Origin: a virus
Reading direction: 5' to 3' (one strand)
IMG/VR virus record: IMGVR_UViG_3300020020_000058
Coordinates: 1-46,845 of that record
Length of the DNA stretch: 46,845 bases
Numbering within the stretch: position 1 is the first letter of the stretch; each line of letters begins with the position of its first letter. The notes beneath the pieces were generated by a model. It saw only the letters and a program-made list of their open reading frames with translations. It had not been told where the DNA came from and made no database searches. Made by a program: the position numbers and the translations under genes. Positions 32,436-40,114 of this stretch are shown in pieces.

Positions 32436-32889
32436 GGAAGACCTTTCTTGGCATAAGCTCGGGACTTGTCACGCAAGACCAGAAATAACTCATCTGTTCT
32501 TTCAAGAGAAAGGGGAAGGCGTTCCTTGGGATGCTCTACGATACTGTAAGGAATGCCCTGTTACAGATGAATGCTTGATGTTCGCAATACATCATTGTGA
32601 ACCGGGCGTTTGGGGCGGAACTACACATCGAGAACGTAGACGTATGGTTACTAGCTCACATGTATTGGGAGTGCCCGTAACTTCTTTACGGCATAATATA
32701 CTACGTGTGCCAGAGCATCCTCTTTGTGTTTCCCTTTCGCACCTTTCTTGTAGACCATTCCCGCAAAAGCATAACCAACCACCCGTTGTGAAGGCTGCTG
32801 TGGCTTTGCGATTAGTTCAGTTTCCATCAACTTACAAAGCGTTGTTAGCGAGCCAATCACTTTCTCTGCTGGAACGTTCTGCCAGTTAA
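32434..32889 (+). CDS. whiB: WhiB-family Fe-S transcription regulator, 151 aa
   Basis: The four iron-sulphur cysteines are Cys12, Cys38, Cys41 and Cys47 (C-x25-C-x2-C-x5-C), followed by the family turn GVWGG at 58-62 and a basic DNA-binding stretch HRERRRM. WhiB proteins are confined to actinobacteria and their phages and act with the primary sigma factor; phage versions may alter host transcription or block superinfection. ATG 32434 follows GGGAG. The domain ends near residue 75; the rest (Leu/Ser/Pro-rich) lies mostly opposite the RuvC-like gene and is unlike known WhiB tails. It is the only rightward gene of the early side. Confidence 0.9.
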   Translation: MEDLSWHKLGTCHARPEITHLFFQEKGEGVPWDALRYCKECPVTDECLMFAIHHCEPGVWGGTTHRERRRMVTSSHVLGVPVTSLRHNILRVPEHPLCVSLSHLSCRPFPQKHNQPPVVKAAVALRLVQFPSTYKALLASQSLSLLERSAS

Positions 32890-33091
32890 AGTCTCCTTTT
32901 TCTGCCATATCTGGCCTAATCCAATAGCCTTCATAAACTACTAAGTCTGCTCTCTCTATTTGGTCCTTAAGCTCTATTAAAGTCATATCTCGGGTTACGC
33001 CCCAATCGGCTGGAGTGATCTTATGATCCTCACCAATCTCAATAGCGGCCCAACCAGTAGCTTTGCCTGGATCAATTCCTAGTAGTCTCAT
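32651..33091 (-). CDS. RuvC-like Holliday junction resolvase, 146 aa
   Basis: The RNase H-fold resolvase signature is clear: LGIDPGKATGWA at the start (Asp7), VVYEGYWIR with Glu54, and HKEDALAHVVYY near the end with Asp125. RuvC-type phage enzymes cut four-way junctions before packaging, or act on replication intermediates. The ATG overlaps the TGA of the 58-aa gene upstream (ATGA). Its last 239 bases lie opposite the C-terminal tail of WhiB. Confidence 0.88.
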   Translation of the reverse strand: MRLLGIDPGKATGWAAIEIGEDHKITPADWGVTRDMTLIELKDQIERADLVVYEGYWIRPDMAEKGDFNWQNVPAEKVIGSLTTLCKLMETELIAKPQQPSQRVVGYAFAGMVYKKGAKGKHKEDALAHVVYYAVKKLRALPIHVS

Positions 33092-33264
33092 AGTCTTGCT
33101 TCTATAGGTATACCTAGAATTTCTTGCTCTATCCTAAATGCAATACCAACAAGTTCTTCGGGATCAGCTACAATGTTCACACTAATAAGTCCGTCATAGA
33201 ACATCATCTGCCATTGACCGTTAGGTAGAGGGAAAAGATGGGTAGAGAAGTCTTTAATTATCAT
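33088..33264 (-). CDS. hypothetical protein, 58 aa
   Basis: The frame opens with MIIKDFSTHLFPLPNGQWQM and ends EQEILGIPIEARL, a small alpha/beta protein with no Cys. It overlaps the upstream gene by 11 bases and the RuvC-like gene by 4 (ATGA), so it belongs to the same operon. No function is recognised. Confidence 0.7.
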   Translation of the reverse strand: MIIKDFSTHLFPLPNGQWQMMFYDGLISVNIVADPEELVGIAFRIEQEILGIPIEARL

Positions 33265-33460
33265 CTAGAATCTTTCTTGCGTAAGCCTTTGCCTTAAGCT
33301 GCTTGCGGCGCTTAATAGGATGCCACTTAGAGATAAGAGGTCTCTGTAATACGGCTACAGCAAAATGTCTTTGGGCTACACTTACATTAGTTAGCTGTCG
33401 TGTAATGGCTTCCTTGTAGTAAGTACTAAGAATATTAGTTATGTCATTTAATCCAACCAT
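33254..33460 (-). CDS. small basic protein, 68 aa
   Basis: A basic, helical protein (ITNILSTYYKEAITRQLTNV, then WHPIKRRKQLKAKAYARKIL). The charge suggests nucleic-acid binding. It shares a base with the upstream stop and overlaps the next gene by 11 bases. No family is recognised. Confidence 0.7.
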   Translation of the reverse strand: MVGLNDITNILSTYYKEAITRQLTNVSVAQRHFAVAVLQRPLISKWHPIKRRKQLKAKAYARKILDDN

Positions 33461-33675
33461 CAGTTGCTTTCATTCTCTAGATGAGTTTGCGCTACCACTA
33501 AATCGTCTAGAGCTTGTGAAGTTTGATTGATGATCCGCTGAATGATGAGTGGATCAGGTTCTTCCTTAGACTGCTCTTCTCTTCCAGCGAAGTGTAGATA
33601 TGCGATGCGCTTCGCAATCTTTAGGACTTCATTTTGCGGGCCTAGCAATCGTTGACGTTCTGCACTACCCATCAT
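33460..33675 (-). CDS. hypothetical protein, 71 aa
   Basis: A helical, acidic protein (NEVLKIAKRIAYLHFAGREE, then IINQTSQALDDLVVAQTHLE). Two tandem ATGs follow CAGGGAGAAAA, and the first has the better spacing. It overlaps the end of the 92-aa gene. Function unknown. Confidence 0.7.
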   Translation of the reverse strand: MMGSAERQRLLGPQNEVLKIAKRIAYLHFAGREEQSKEEPDPLIIQRIINQTSQALDDLVVAQTHLENESN

Positions 33676-33943
33676 TTTTCTCCCTGTGGGCTTCTTCCTT
33701 ATCTTTCCATTCTTCTTGCTTTCTGATGTTACGATCTATTTCAAGTTCCCGAACATCCATACGAGGAAGTTCATCTTCACCAAAGAATTGATTTTTTTGT
33801 ATTTCTTCCCATTCTCCTTCTGCACTTAGGAAATGGGTTTTAACATCATATTGATTCTCATCATTAATTGTGTAACGAAAAAGAGCTAGTACTACTGCAT
33901 CGAAGTCAATGGCCCTCTTAAGAGAAATTCTATACTTAATCAT
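33665..33943 (-). CDS. hypothetical protein, 92 aa
   Basis: The N-terminal half is a beta-alpha-beta-like unit (YRISLKRAIDFDAVVLALFR, YDVKTHFLSAEGEWEEI) and the C-terminus is a very charged helix (DRNIRKQEEWKDKEEAHREK). Its start overlaps the 52-aa gene by 8 bases. No family is recognised. Confidence 0.7.
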   Translation of the reverse strand: MIKYRISLKRAIDFDAVVLALFRYTINDENQYDVKTHFLSAEGEWEEIQKNQFFGEDELPRMDVRELEIDRNIRKQEEWKDKEEAHREKNDG

Positions 33944-34094
33944 CTTCTGTCACCTTAACGAACTCAGAAAATCTTCTAGTGTTACGATTAAAGAATGCCA
34001 TAGAAGGTGGAGGTACTACTTCTTTTGTCTTCCAAGGTATCTCTAGCGTTACGGTTTCTTCTGTGGATTCATTATAGTATCTAACCTTAATCAT
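33936..34094 (-). CDS. hypothetical protein, 52 aa
   Basis: ATG 34094 follows AGGGGTAAAAAGAG. The product (MIKVRYYNESTEETVTLEIP and onward) is beta-rich with a Pro run VVPPPS and an acidic end. The junctions at both its ends use the same GATGATTAA overlap, which suggests that this and the neighbouring gene ends share ancestry or selection for coupling. Function unknown. Confidence 0.65.
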   Translation of the reverse strand: MIKVRYYNESTEETVTLEIPWKTKEVVPPPSMAFFNRNTRRFSEFVKVTEDD

Positions 34095-34395
34095 CTCTTT
34101 TTACCCCTATTTGTTTTCTAATGAACTCAACGGCGGCTGTAACGTCATTATAAGATGAGCGTGTAGTAGAATAATCTAAATCCATATATGCCCAATCTTC
34201 TAGAGACGTAGCTAAAGCTTTCAATCTGTCAAGCTCTTCATCATCTTTTCTCATTTCCAACCAGAGTTGATCTAGCTGATCCTTAATTATATTTACAACT
34301 TCTTCTGTGTGCCAAGGATGCTGTACGATTATCGTGCCTCCGTAATTATCTGCATCATCTAGTACTGTTATAATGTATTTCATATCTTTTATCAT
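34087..34395 (-). CDS. hypothetical protein, 102 aa
   Basis: An acidic protein with a beta opening (MKYIITVLDDADNYGGTIIV), then charged helices (LWLEMRKDDEELDRLKALAT) and a basic end. The start may be ATG 34395 or 34383; the SD AAAGGA is close to the first and far from the second. It overlaps the upstream gene by about 40 bases. No family is recognised. Confidence 0.65.
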   Translation of the reverse strand: MIKDMKYIITVLDDADNYGGTIIVQHPWHTEEVVNIIKDQLDQLWLEMRKDDEELDRLKALATSLEDWAYMDLDYSTTRSSYNDVTAAVEFIRKQIGVKRDD

Positions 34396-34783
34396 ATTCC
34401 TTTCTTAATGCAGAAGGCCAACTGTCTTTAGGATATTTCTTATGAAATTCGTGAAAGTTAATACTCCAAGTATGATCCTTTCTACAAGAAACGCCCACTG
34501 TTTCTTCAATGTAAAATTTAGCGTAAGCAATAGGACAGGCACATACAAAACAGTATCTTTTATCTTCTGTCTTAATAGGCCATTGAACGAATAATCTGCC
34601 ACAAATACTTCGGTGTATATTTAAGCTCAGAGTTTTAATAGCACCTGCTATAGGCTCTAGTTCTATATCAGCCCTATAACTTACAAACTTATCTGAATCA
34701 ATAAATTCTACAGTATAAACATAATCTTGTATAGACACTTTATTTTGATCGAATGGCCCTCCACGTACTTCTACAGTATTCAT
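34355..34783 (-). CDS. hypothetical protein with Cys pair, 142 aa
   Basis: I choose ATG 34783, which overlaps the stop of the 53-aa gene (TAATG) and lies nine bases after GGGAAG, rather than an ATG 24 bases upstream inside that gene with no SD. The start TVEVRGGPFDQNKVSIQD resembles a GGPxDG-type opening that I recall from small phage proteins. CFVCACPIAYAKF and a later CRKDH supply metal-binding residues. Function unknown. Confidence 0.7.
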   Translation of the reverse strand: MNTVEVRGGPFDQNKVSIQDYVYTVEFIDSDKFVSYRADIELEPIAGAIKTLSLNIHRSICGRLFVQWPIKTEDKRYCFVCACPIAYAKFYIEETVGVSCRKDHTWSINFHEFHKKYPKDSWPSALRKEYDKRYEIHYNSTR

Positions 34784-34944
34784 TAGTGTAATCTTCCCTG
34801 ATGCCATCTTGTATGGTTATTTCTATTAGCATCATTATTGGTATAATCCATGACGCAAGCAAAGCATTTAGGACAAACCCAAACACCGCAGTCTGCTAGA
34901 GTTATCTCTCCAGTAGCTGCAATGTATACGTACTCAGGTTCCAT
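34783..34944 (-). CDS. zinc-finger miniprotein, 53 aa
   Basis: ATG 34944 is preceded by AAGGAGATGAACTA. The protein holds VWVCPKCFACVMD with three Cys and a terminal Cys/His set (NNHTRWHQGRLH), consistent with one zinc. Stop and next start overlap as TAATG. It belongs to the set of very small Cys-rich early proteins in this phage. Confidence 0.75.
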   Translation of the reverse strand: MEPEYVYIAATGEITLADCGVWVCPKCFACVMDYTNNDANRNNHTRWHQGRLH

Positions 34945-34986
34945 TAGTTCATCTCCTTATTTTCCGGGCTACACTTCATTAGTATT

Positions 34987-35262
34987 TCATTCTTCAATAA
35001 GTGCAAGACGAGGAGCTTGAGTTGTTTCAATCAAAGGATGCCCATTTGGACATAGAGGGATACCGTCTCTTGGGACTAAATTTTTCTTTGTCCCACTCCA
35101 TTCTCCAGCAACACATACTACCTTAACATACTTATCTCCATAGTTCATAAGAACTACTCCCAATGACAGCAGAAAATCTTCTCCAAATGCCGCTTGGCGG
35201 TAGTCTATCTTCTGCTTGATATTTTCTATATCTGATGTGTTAAGAACTCTAATTACTTTCAA
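34987..35262 (-). CDS. hypothetical protein, 91 aa (TTG start)
   Basis: TTG 35262 lies inside the last codons of the polymerase gene (4-base overlap) after AGGAAGAGA. The product opens KVIRVLNTSDIENIKQKIDY, has a hydrophobic core (FLLSLGVVLMNYGDKYVKVV) and ends with CPNGHPL, a single knuckle. It is co-translated with the polymerase and may be an accessory to it, but no family is recognised. Confidence 0.7.
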   Translation of the reverse strand: MKVIRVLNTSDIENIKQKIDYRQAAFGEDFLLSLGVVLMNYGDKYVKVVCVAGEWSGTKKNLVPRDGIPLCPNGHPLIETTQAPRLALIEE

Positions 35263-36953
35263 TTCAATCTCTTCCTATCTGTTCTAAAGCTTAGGCCGAA
35301 GATTGGCTTTGTCCAATCTTCCATTATGTGTTGAGCTTCTTCTACTTCTTTCTCATTATCTACTACGATCCAGACTGAGTCGTGGACTTGGTTTGCAATG
35401 TCAAAGCCCGCTTCATCCAGTCGTATAAGGCTTCGTTTAACGATCTCGAAAGCTCCTCCCTGTATAACTGAGTTGAATGCCTGGCGACATTCAGAGGGGT
35501 ATCGGAAGTGTCTTGTTCTTCCTGACCATAAATCAATTTCCATGTCGTCTTCGGCGATTCGTTGGGCTTCATCAGCCTTGTCGAAGATTTCTGGATAACT
35601 GGCTTTGTATGCTTTGTGAATCTGTTCAGCCACGGAATACTTAACTCCAAGCTGCTTTTGAAGAACTCCGACCCCACCACCAAACGACATGAGATAATTA
35701 ATTGTCTTAGCTTTGAATCTCTCAATCGGTATTTTAAGTTTACTTGAAACATCATCCGCCACAAGTTGATGAAAATCTCCTTCGTTTTCAAAAAGGTCAA
35801 GGAGTTTTGTGGAACGAGCATATACTGCCTGTAATCTATACTCAATGGTCCTAAAGTCAATCTCCCAAAGTTCTTTTCCTTCCTCAGGGAGAAAGAGTTT
35901 TTTAACGTGCGCATCTGCGTATTCCTCTCTAGGTATCTGCTGTAGGTTGGGGTTCTCGCAGGAAAGACGCCCCGTCTCGGTGCCATTCTGCTTGAAATTG
36001 GGGTGGAGCCTCGGATAGTCCCTGGTAGTGAACCTAAGATAGGCTGAAAAATAGCTTGACTTTTGCTTGGCTAATTTGCGATACTCGTATACGAGGGCGG
36101 TCACCGGATGACCAACCCCCTCTAGCCACGCAAGTGATACCTGTGGTTGGTTAGTCTTAGGAGTACGGGATGGAACAGTTAAACCTAAACCAAATGGTGG
36201 TTCGTCAAAGAGTTTGGGATGCAATTGAGATGGTTTGGCTGGATCAAATTCTAATTGTTCCTGAATCTCACGAAGGCGAAGATCGGCAAGATTCTCCCAT
36301 TCGAGACATTTCTCCCGATCGACCAAAATCCCACGTTCCTCGATTTTGTTCAGCAAGATCATAAATGGACGGTCGTACTTCTCCCATTGCTCTAGATGGA
36401 TTGGCTTAGACTTGTTTCTAAGAACTTCATAGAGCTTTGGGAGAGGACTAACGTCTTGCTCGCAATAAACTCCCATAGCCCACGGTGGCGCAGTAACCCA
36501 CCCAAATTTCTTAAGCGCCTTCTGTTCCATAGTCTTCTTACGCTCGCCAATGTAAGTAGCTAGAACGGCATCTAGGTCGTGGCCAGGGATATGGTTCTCA
36601 TCAATATATACTGACATCATCATTGTACACCACAAGTTCCCTGTAGGTACTTTCACTCCCGCATTGGGAAGTACTTCTAGACAGTCGAACTTTACATTGT
36701 GTGCAATAATAGGATTAGTGAAATCTTGGCACAGATCATTAGGCACCTGTAGGTTATTAACTATTTCACCCATGAAGGGTTTATGGCCTACAGGAATGTA
36801 CCAAGTATTAAAGTCAGTCGTTACTCCTAATCCTAGTAGATAGCGTTCTTTACGTAACTCAGTGTAATTGGTCTCCGTGTCTAAAGCCAATACCTTTGAA
36901 TCCAATACTTCTCGGCGTATCTGTTCCAGTTGTTGTGCTTCCGTCACTAACAT
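35259..36953 (-). CDS. polA: family A DNA polymerase with 3'-5' exonuclease, 564 aa
   Basis: This is the replicative polymerase. The proofreading exonuclease is intact: DTET (Asp25, Glu27), NVKFD (Asp90) and YCEQD (Asp167). There is no 5' nuclease. Motif A is WEIDFRTIEYRL (Asp366). Motif B is KAKTINYLMSFG, with Tyr420 at the E. coli Phe762 position. Motif C is QVHDSVW (Asp525), with Ser526 in place of the usual Glu. Tyr at 762 is the T7-like state associated in the literature with lytic phages. The gene starts 95 bases inside the primase-helicase gene and uses ATG 36953 after AGG. Confidence 0.95.
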   Translation of the reverse strand: MLVTEAQQLEQIRREVLDSKVLALDTETNYTELRKERYLLGLGVTTDFNTWYIPVGHKPFMGEIVNNLQVPNDLCQDFTNPIIAHNVKFDCLEVLPNAGVKVPTGNLWCTMMMSVYIDENHIPGHDLDAVLATYIGERKKTMEQKALKKFGWVTAPPWAMGVYCEQDVSPLPKLYEVLRNKSKPIHLEQWEKYDRPFMILLNKIEERGILVDREKCLEWENLADLRLREIQEQLEFDPAKPSQLHPKLFDEPPFGLGLTVPSRTPKTNQPQVSLAWLEGVGHPVTALVYEYRKLAKQKSSYFSAYLRFTTRDYPRLHPNFKQNGTETGRLSCENPNLQQIPREEYADAHVKKLFLPEEGKELWEIDFRTIEYRLQAVYARSTKLLDLFENEGDFHQLVADDVSSKLKIPIERFKAKTINYLMSFGGGVGVLQKQLGVKYSVAEQIHKAYKASYPEIFDKADEAQRIAEDDMEIDLWSGRTRHFRYPSECRQAFNSVIQGGAFEIVKRSLIRLDEAGFDIANQVHDSVWIVVDNEKEVEEAQHIMEDWTKPIFGLSFRTDRKRLN

Positions 36954-38547
36954 CTTGTGTACCTATCCTAGTAAACCATAGGTTTTTGTTACGTTGAACC
37001 ATGAATGCGAAGTCTGGCCCGAATCTAACCTTAACTGCTGAAAGCTCCATACCCTTGTGGTCTTTCCAGAGTTGTAGTACAGATTCGGCGACTCGACCGA
37101 AATGGTAAGAGTCTGCCAAGTCAGCTAAGCTCTTAGGTTTCTTATTGCCCTCTGTAGCTTTTCTGTTGTGGTGAATCAATACAACAGAGACACCATACCT
37201 GCGTCGGATTTTCTTGATCCATTTCAATAGTCTAAGAGCTTCTGCCGCTGCTCCATCTTCTCCCTTTTCAGTTAGTTCCGAAGCACTGTCGATCAACACT
37301 GTGTTAATATGCTGCTGTTCGATAATGTCTTCATACTTAACAAGCGGCGTAGTTTCGTCTAATACCACTACACTAGGCTTAGCCTTGTGCTCTTTGGACT
37401 GGTGACCGATAATGTACTTAAGGCTTCTCACGTCCATTTCCAAGGACATAATTAAGCATTTCTGCTTGCGTGTAGGTAGCCAACCCATAAAGCGTTCCTG
37501 CTGATCTAAACAGTAAGCTAATTGGCAAATCCACTGAGTCTTGCCTACACCTGGGGCAGAGGAAATAATTAAGAAGCCAGTGCCATGTAAGACGCCGGGG
37601 ATAACCCAATCTAAATCATCGACGTGATGTAAAATGTCGTCGAAGGAATAGAGAACTATCTCATCCTCAGCAATGTGCTTATGGATGGCGTAGTCGGCTA
37701 TCTGACTCAATCTCAGGAGTTGGTCGTTACGGCCTTCAAACTTCTTGATTCGTCCGTCTACGTATTTAAGTAGAGAGACAACCTCAGTATGTCCTAGACC
37801 TTCTTCGGCTAACTCATTAGCAAGTCGGGCTAAAAATCCACTCCTATGGGGTTCCACTGGAGTTTCAATTTTCAGCATCTTTAACAGTTTCATCGGAAAC
37901 GTAAAGTTCCTAAGAATCTGCTCGAATGAGATTAGATTCTCGGGTACAACTGTTATAGATGGGCCCTTGACTTGTGGCACGTAGTCAAAGTCTATAAGCT
38001 TATGCTTAGACCGACTACACGAGCTAAGAACTACCGGTTTTGCTGTGTCTCCGAATTCCTCGTATTTATGATTCAGAGTTTCCGGCGGTCTTAGTAGTTG
38101 GGTTGAGTCCCAGCCACCATTGTCAGCTTCTAAGTAATATGTTAACCTCCTGCTAGTTTCTTCGATGGTTTCAAAGTCACTTGGCTCTACTCGCCAGTAA
38201 CAGTGAACTTTGGTACTTGCACTGGTTTGAACTATTAATGACGGATCAGGTAAGTCTTTGAATGAGAGGAACCTATCTGTGCCATCGAAGTCTACCCAAA
38301 CTGTCTGAATCTTTTTGATAGCATCCTTAGTCCCCCTGCGTTCTGAATAAACGGCGGGACTAATGTAGATGTCTCCCCTACCCCGCCTAACATGCGCAAC
38401 CAATTCGTCTTTTTGTTTGGGCCATTCAAACCAATTTGTTTCCCAACCTGCTGGGTTTTCCTTTGTTATCTCTACTTTTGCTGGAGAATAAACTAACCCC
38501 TGTAGGCCATCGAAAAGGGTGTCCAAGTAAACATCTAAATCACCCAT
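36859..38547 (-). CDS. primase-helicase fusion (AEP/RepB-like primase + RepA/DnaB-like ATPase), 562 aa
   Basis: Residues 1-190 resemble an archaeo-eukaryotic-type (RepB-like) primase: VWVDFDGTD supplies the metal-binding Asp86/Asp88 and SASTKVHCYWRV the substrate-binding His115. Residues about 310-500 form a hexameric RecA-fold helicase with Walker A SAPGVGKT (330-337), IMSLEM with Glu370 as in DnaB, and Walker B VLID (417-420), then SVVLIHHNRK. Such fusions unwind the fork and prime the lagging strand for the adjacent polymerase. SD CAGGAGCGAG precedes ATG 38547. A large hairpin lies just upstream. Confidence 0.85.
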   Translation of the reverse strand: MGDLDVYLDTLFDGLQGLVYSPAKVEITKENPAGWETNWFEWPKQKDELVAHVRRGRGDIYISPAVYSERRGTKDAIKKIQTVWVDFDGTDRFLSFKDLPDPSLIVQTSASTKVHCYWRVEPSDFETIEETSRRLTYYLEADNGGWDSTQLLRPPETLNHKYEEFGDTAKPVVLSSCSRSKHKLIDFDYVPQVKGPSITVVPENLISFEQILRNFTFPMKLLKMLKIETPVEPHRSGFLARLANELAEEGLGHTEVVSLLKYVDGRIKKFEGRNDQLLRLSQIADYAIHKHIAEDEIVLYSFDDILHHVDDLDWVIPGVLHGTGFLIISSAPGVGKTQWICQLAYCLDQQERFMGWLPTRKQKCLIMSLEMDVRSLKYIIGHQSKEHKAKPSVVVLDETTPLVKYEDIIEQQHINTVLIDSASELTEKGEDGAAAEALRLLKWIKKIRRRYGVSVVLIHHNRKATEGNKKPKSLADLADSYHFGRVAESVLQLWKDHKGMELSAVKVRFGPDFAFMVQRNKNLWFTRIGTQDVSDGSTTTGTDTPRSIGFKGIGFRHGDQLH

Positions 38548-38564
38548 CTCGCTCCTGAGAGAAT

Positions 38565-38638
38565 GTTAACCCCTAACTTAGTTCGCCTTGAAAATTGAAG
38601 GCAATCCTGTTGTTTAAGGTACTAAGTTAGGGGTTAAC
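38565..38638. repeat. 18-bp perfect inverted repeat with nested hairpin before the primase gene
   Basis: GTTAACCCCTAACTTAGT (38565-38582) pairs without mismatch with 38621-38638. The 38-base loop contains GCCTT/AAGGC (38585-38589 and 38598-38602). No T tract follows on either strand, so an intrinsic terminator is unlikely. It lies 17 bases before the primase-helicase start and could be a priming hairpin, an origin element or an RNA structure that sets expression. Confidence 0.9.
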
Positions 38639-38645
38639 GATCTAA

Positions 38646-39086
38646 TTAAACTGCGTAGAAGTGATCAAATTTAGCAACAATAAACTTCTTGCGAAGTGGG
38701 TCATTCTCGGTATCGGAAGCCTTCTTATAGGTGTCATGAGTAAGGATCGCTCCAACCTTCATTCCGATAAACTCGGCAGGCTTAGAGACATCAATCTTGA
38801 CGTTTTCCAATGATGCACCAGTAAGAGCAGAGAAGAAAGCCAAGGCCGCAAAAGGATTCTCATAGTTAACATAAAGGTTATGGAAGACCTTCAGTTTTTC
38901 AGAAATTCCCTCTGCGTCAATGTGGAAGGTAAGGGCAATATTGAATCCCAGGTGTTGCCTATCTTCATCGTTTACTGGCTTAGGATCAAAGGCATCAACA
39001 ACGAGAGTATAGTTTCCTTCCTCTGGGAAGATAAACTCAGGCTGTTCCTTAACGTTACCAAAGTCAATTGTAAATACATCAGACAT
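38646..39086 (-). CDS. DUF669-like ssDNA-binding protein, 146 aa
   Basis: The pattern FTIDFGNVKEQPEFIFPEEG, YTLVVDAFDPKP, LGFNIALTFHID, VFHNLYVNYENPFAALAFFS and FIGMKVGAILTHDTYK matches phage DUF669 proteins. These are OB-fold-like and encoded beside Sak4/ERF/RecA-like proteins; they are thought to coat single-stranded DNA for annealing. It overlaps the Sak4-like gene upstream by 8 bases. Confidence 0.75.
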   Translation of the reverse strand: MSDVFTIDFGNVKEQPEFIFPEEGNYTLVVDAFDPKPVNDEDRQHLGFNIALTFHIDAEGISEKLKVFHNLYVNYENPFAALAFFSALTGASLENVKIDVSKPAEFIGMKVGAILTHDTYKKASDTENDPLRKKFIVAKFDHFYAV

Positions 39087-39753
39087 CGAATAAATCTTTC
39101 CATGTTGGGTTATCGATATAAGTCTTTTGGATGTTGAGACGATTCTTCGCCTCGATCAGTGCTGTTTTATTTATGTATAGTCTTCTCTTTGCTCCTTCTA
39201 CAATTGTGTTAGACTCGGCTTCTAGATATGCGACAACATTCACAAGCTGGATATAGGAGTTTCTTAGCTTGGGAGTAATGTCGGGAAAGATTCCTTTTAG
39301 GATAAGATGCTGCGTTTTAACATCTCTTTCGTAGTATTTGTTTTCATGGCCTATAATGCAAACATTGATTGGTGCCCGCTGTAGGAAATTGAACAGCTTA
39401 GCGAACTCTTCTGTAGCATGTTTGAATACTAGAGAGTCTGTGTCGTGGTCACGAATATAGTAGCTAAGGGCCGTTGTAATTGTGTCAATCACAATCGTCT
39501 TAGCTTCCTTATTCTTGACTATTCGTTCGCAAGTAGCTCTGAGTTCTTTTACATCTTTAGGTGTAATAGTAGGAATACTTTTGTACGGCTCAGGCCAGTT
39601 CCTTAAAGTCTCTGTTGACTTCTCGAAATCACACCAAGCTGGTTCAGGTGCATCAGCGCAAAAACGAGTTTTACCTGAACCAGGTGGGCCGTATAAGCCT
39701 AACTTCGCATATTGTATTGTATCTTTAACTTTTGTAAATCCGGCGATTTCCAT
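39079..39753 (-). CDS. Sak4-like RecA-fold ATPase (single-strand annealing/recombination), 224 aa
   Basis: Walker A GPPGSGKT is at 22-29 and Walker B TIVID at 86-90, with an IGHENKYYERDV segment near 145 and no large lid. The length and the pairing with a DUF669-like protein and a RecB-like exonuclease are typical of phage Sak4 recombinases, which anneal complementary single strands. The start overlaps the upstream Zn-finger gene by 55 bases. Confidence 0.82.
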   Translation of the reverse strand: MEIAGFTKVKDTIQYAKLGLYGPPGSGKTRFCADAPEPAWCDFEKSTETLRNWPEPYKSIPTITPKDVKELRATCERIVKNKEAKTIVIDTITTALSYYIRDHDTDSLVFKHATEEFAKLFNFLQRAPINVCIIGHENKYYERDVKTQHLILKGIFPDITPKLRNSYIQLVNVVAYLEAESNTIVEGAKRRLYINKTALIEAKNRLNIQKTYIDNPTWKDLFDV

Positions 39754-39977
39754 TCTAGTCTAAATAGCTTTCTATTGTATATGATTTGATTTGCTTGAAC
39801 TGCTTTAACTAGTCTCTTCCATCTACATATATCGCACAAATCTTCTTCTGGATCACCTACAGAGCAGAAGGGGCATTCTTCCTTCATCCATAGTAGAGGG
39901 CCGCTAATTCTTTCTCTTGGGTTTGGATCATTTATGATTCTAGCCAAACCGTAAGGAGGGAACTGAACTTTTCTCAT
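39699..39977 (-). CDS. zinc-finger protein, 92 aa
   Basis: CPFCSVGDPEEDLCDICRW (residues about 35-53) gives four Cys in two CxxC pairs, a small treble-clef or ribbon zinc site, followed by a basic helix (KRLVKAVQANQIIYNRKLFR). Its C-terminal 18 codons overlap the Sak4-like gene. It may help load a recombination protein; that is a guess based on position. Confidence 0.75.
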   Translation of the reverse strand: MRKVQFPPYGLARIINDPNPRERISGPLLWMKEECPFCSVGDPEEDLCDICRWKRLVKAVQANQIIYNRKLFRLEWKSPDLQKLKIQYNMRS

Positions 39978-40114
39978 TCTTCTCTAAGGAATCCTTCATC
40001 TTGTAGACGTTGGGCCGCTGCCACACTAGCATCAATCGTAGGACTATTCTCCGAGAGATAGTCGTGTGGGCCATATATATGGTAGATAGCTGCGGCAACT
40101 TCATCAATTAACAT
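39974..40114 (-). CDS. small acidic protein, 46 aa
   Basis: ATG 40114 directly follows the stop of a 13-codon frame that has the strong SD (TAA ATG). The 46 residues (MLIDEVAAAIYHIYGPHDYL and onward) form a small helical, acidic protein ending with QRLQDEGFLREE. The TGA overlaps the next start (ATGA). It resembles the first half of a helix-turn-helix (ASVAAAQRLQDEGF), without a visible DNA-recognition part. Confidence 0.65.
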   Translation of the reverse strand: MLIDEVAAAIYHIYGPHDYLSENSPTIDASVAAAQRLQDEGFLREE

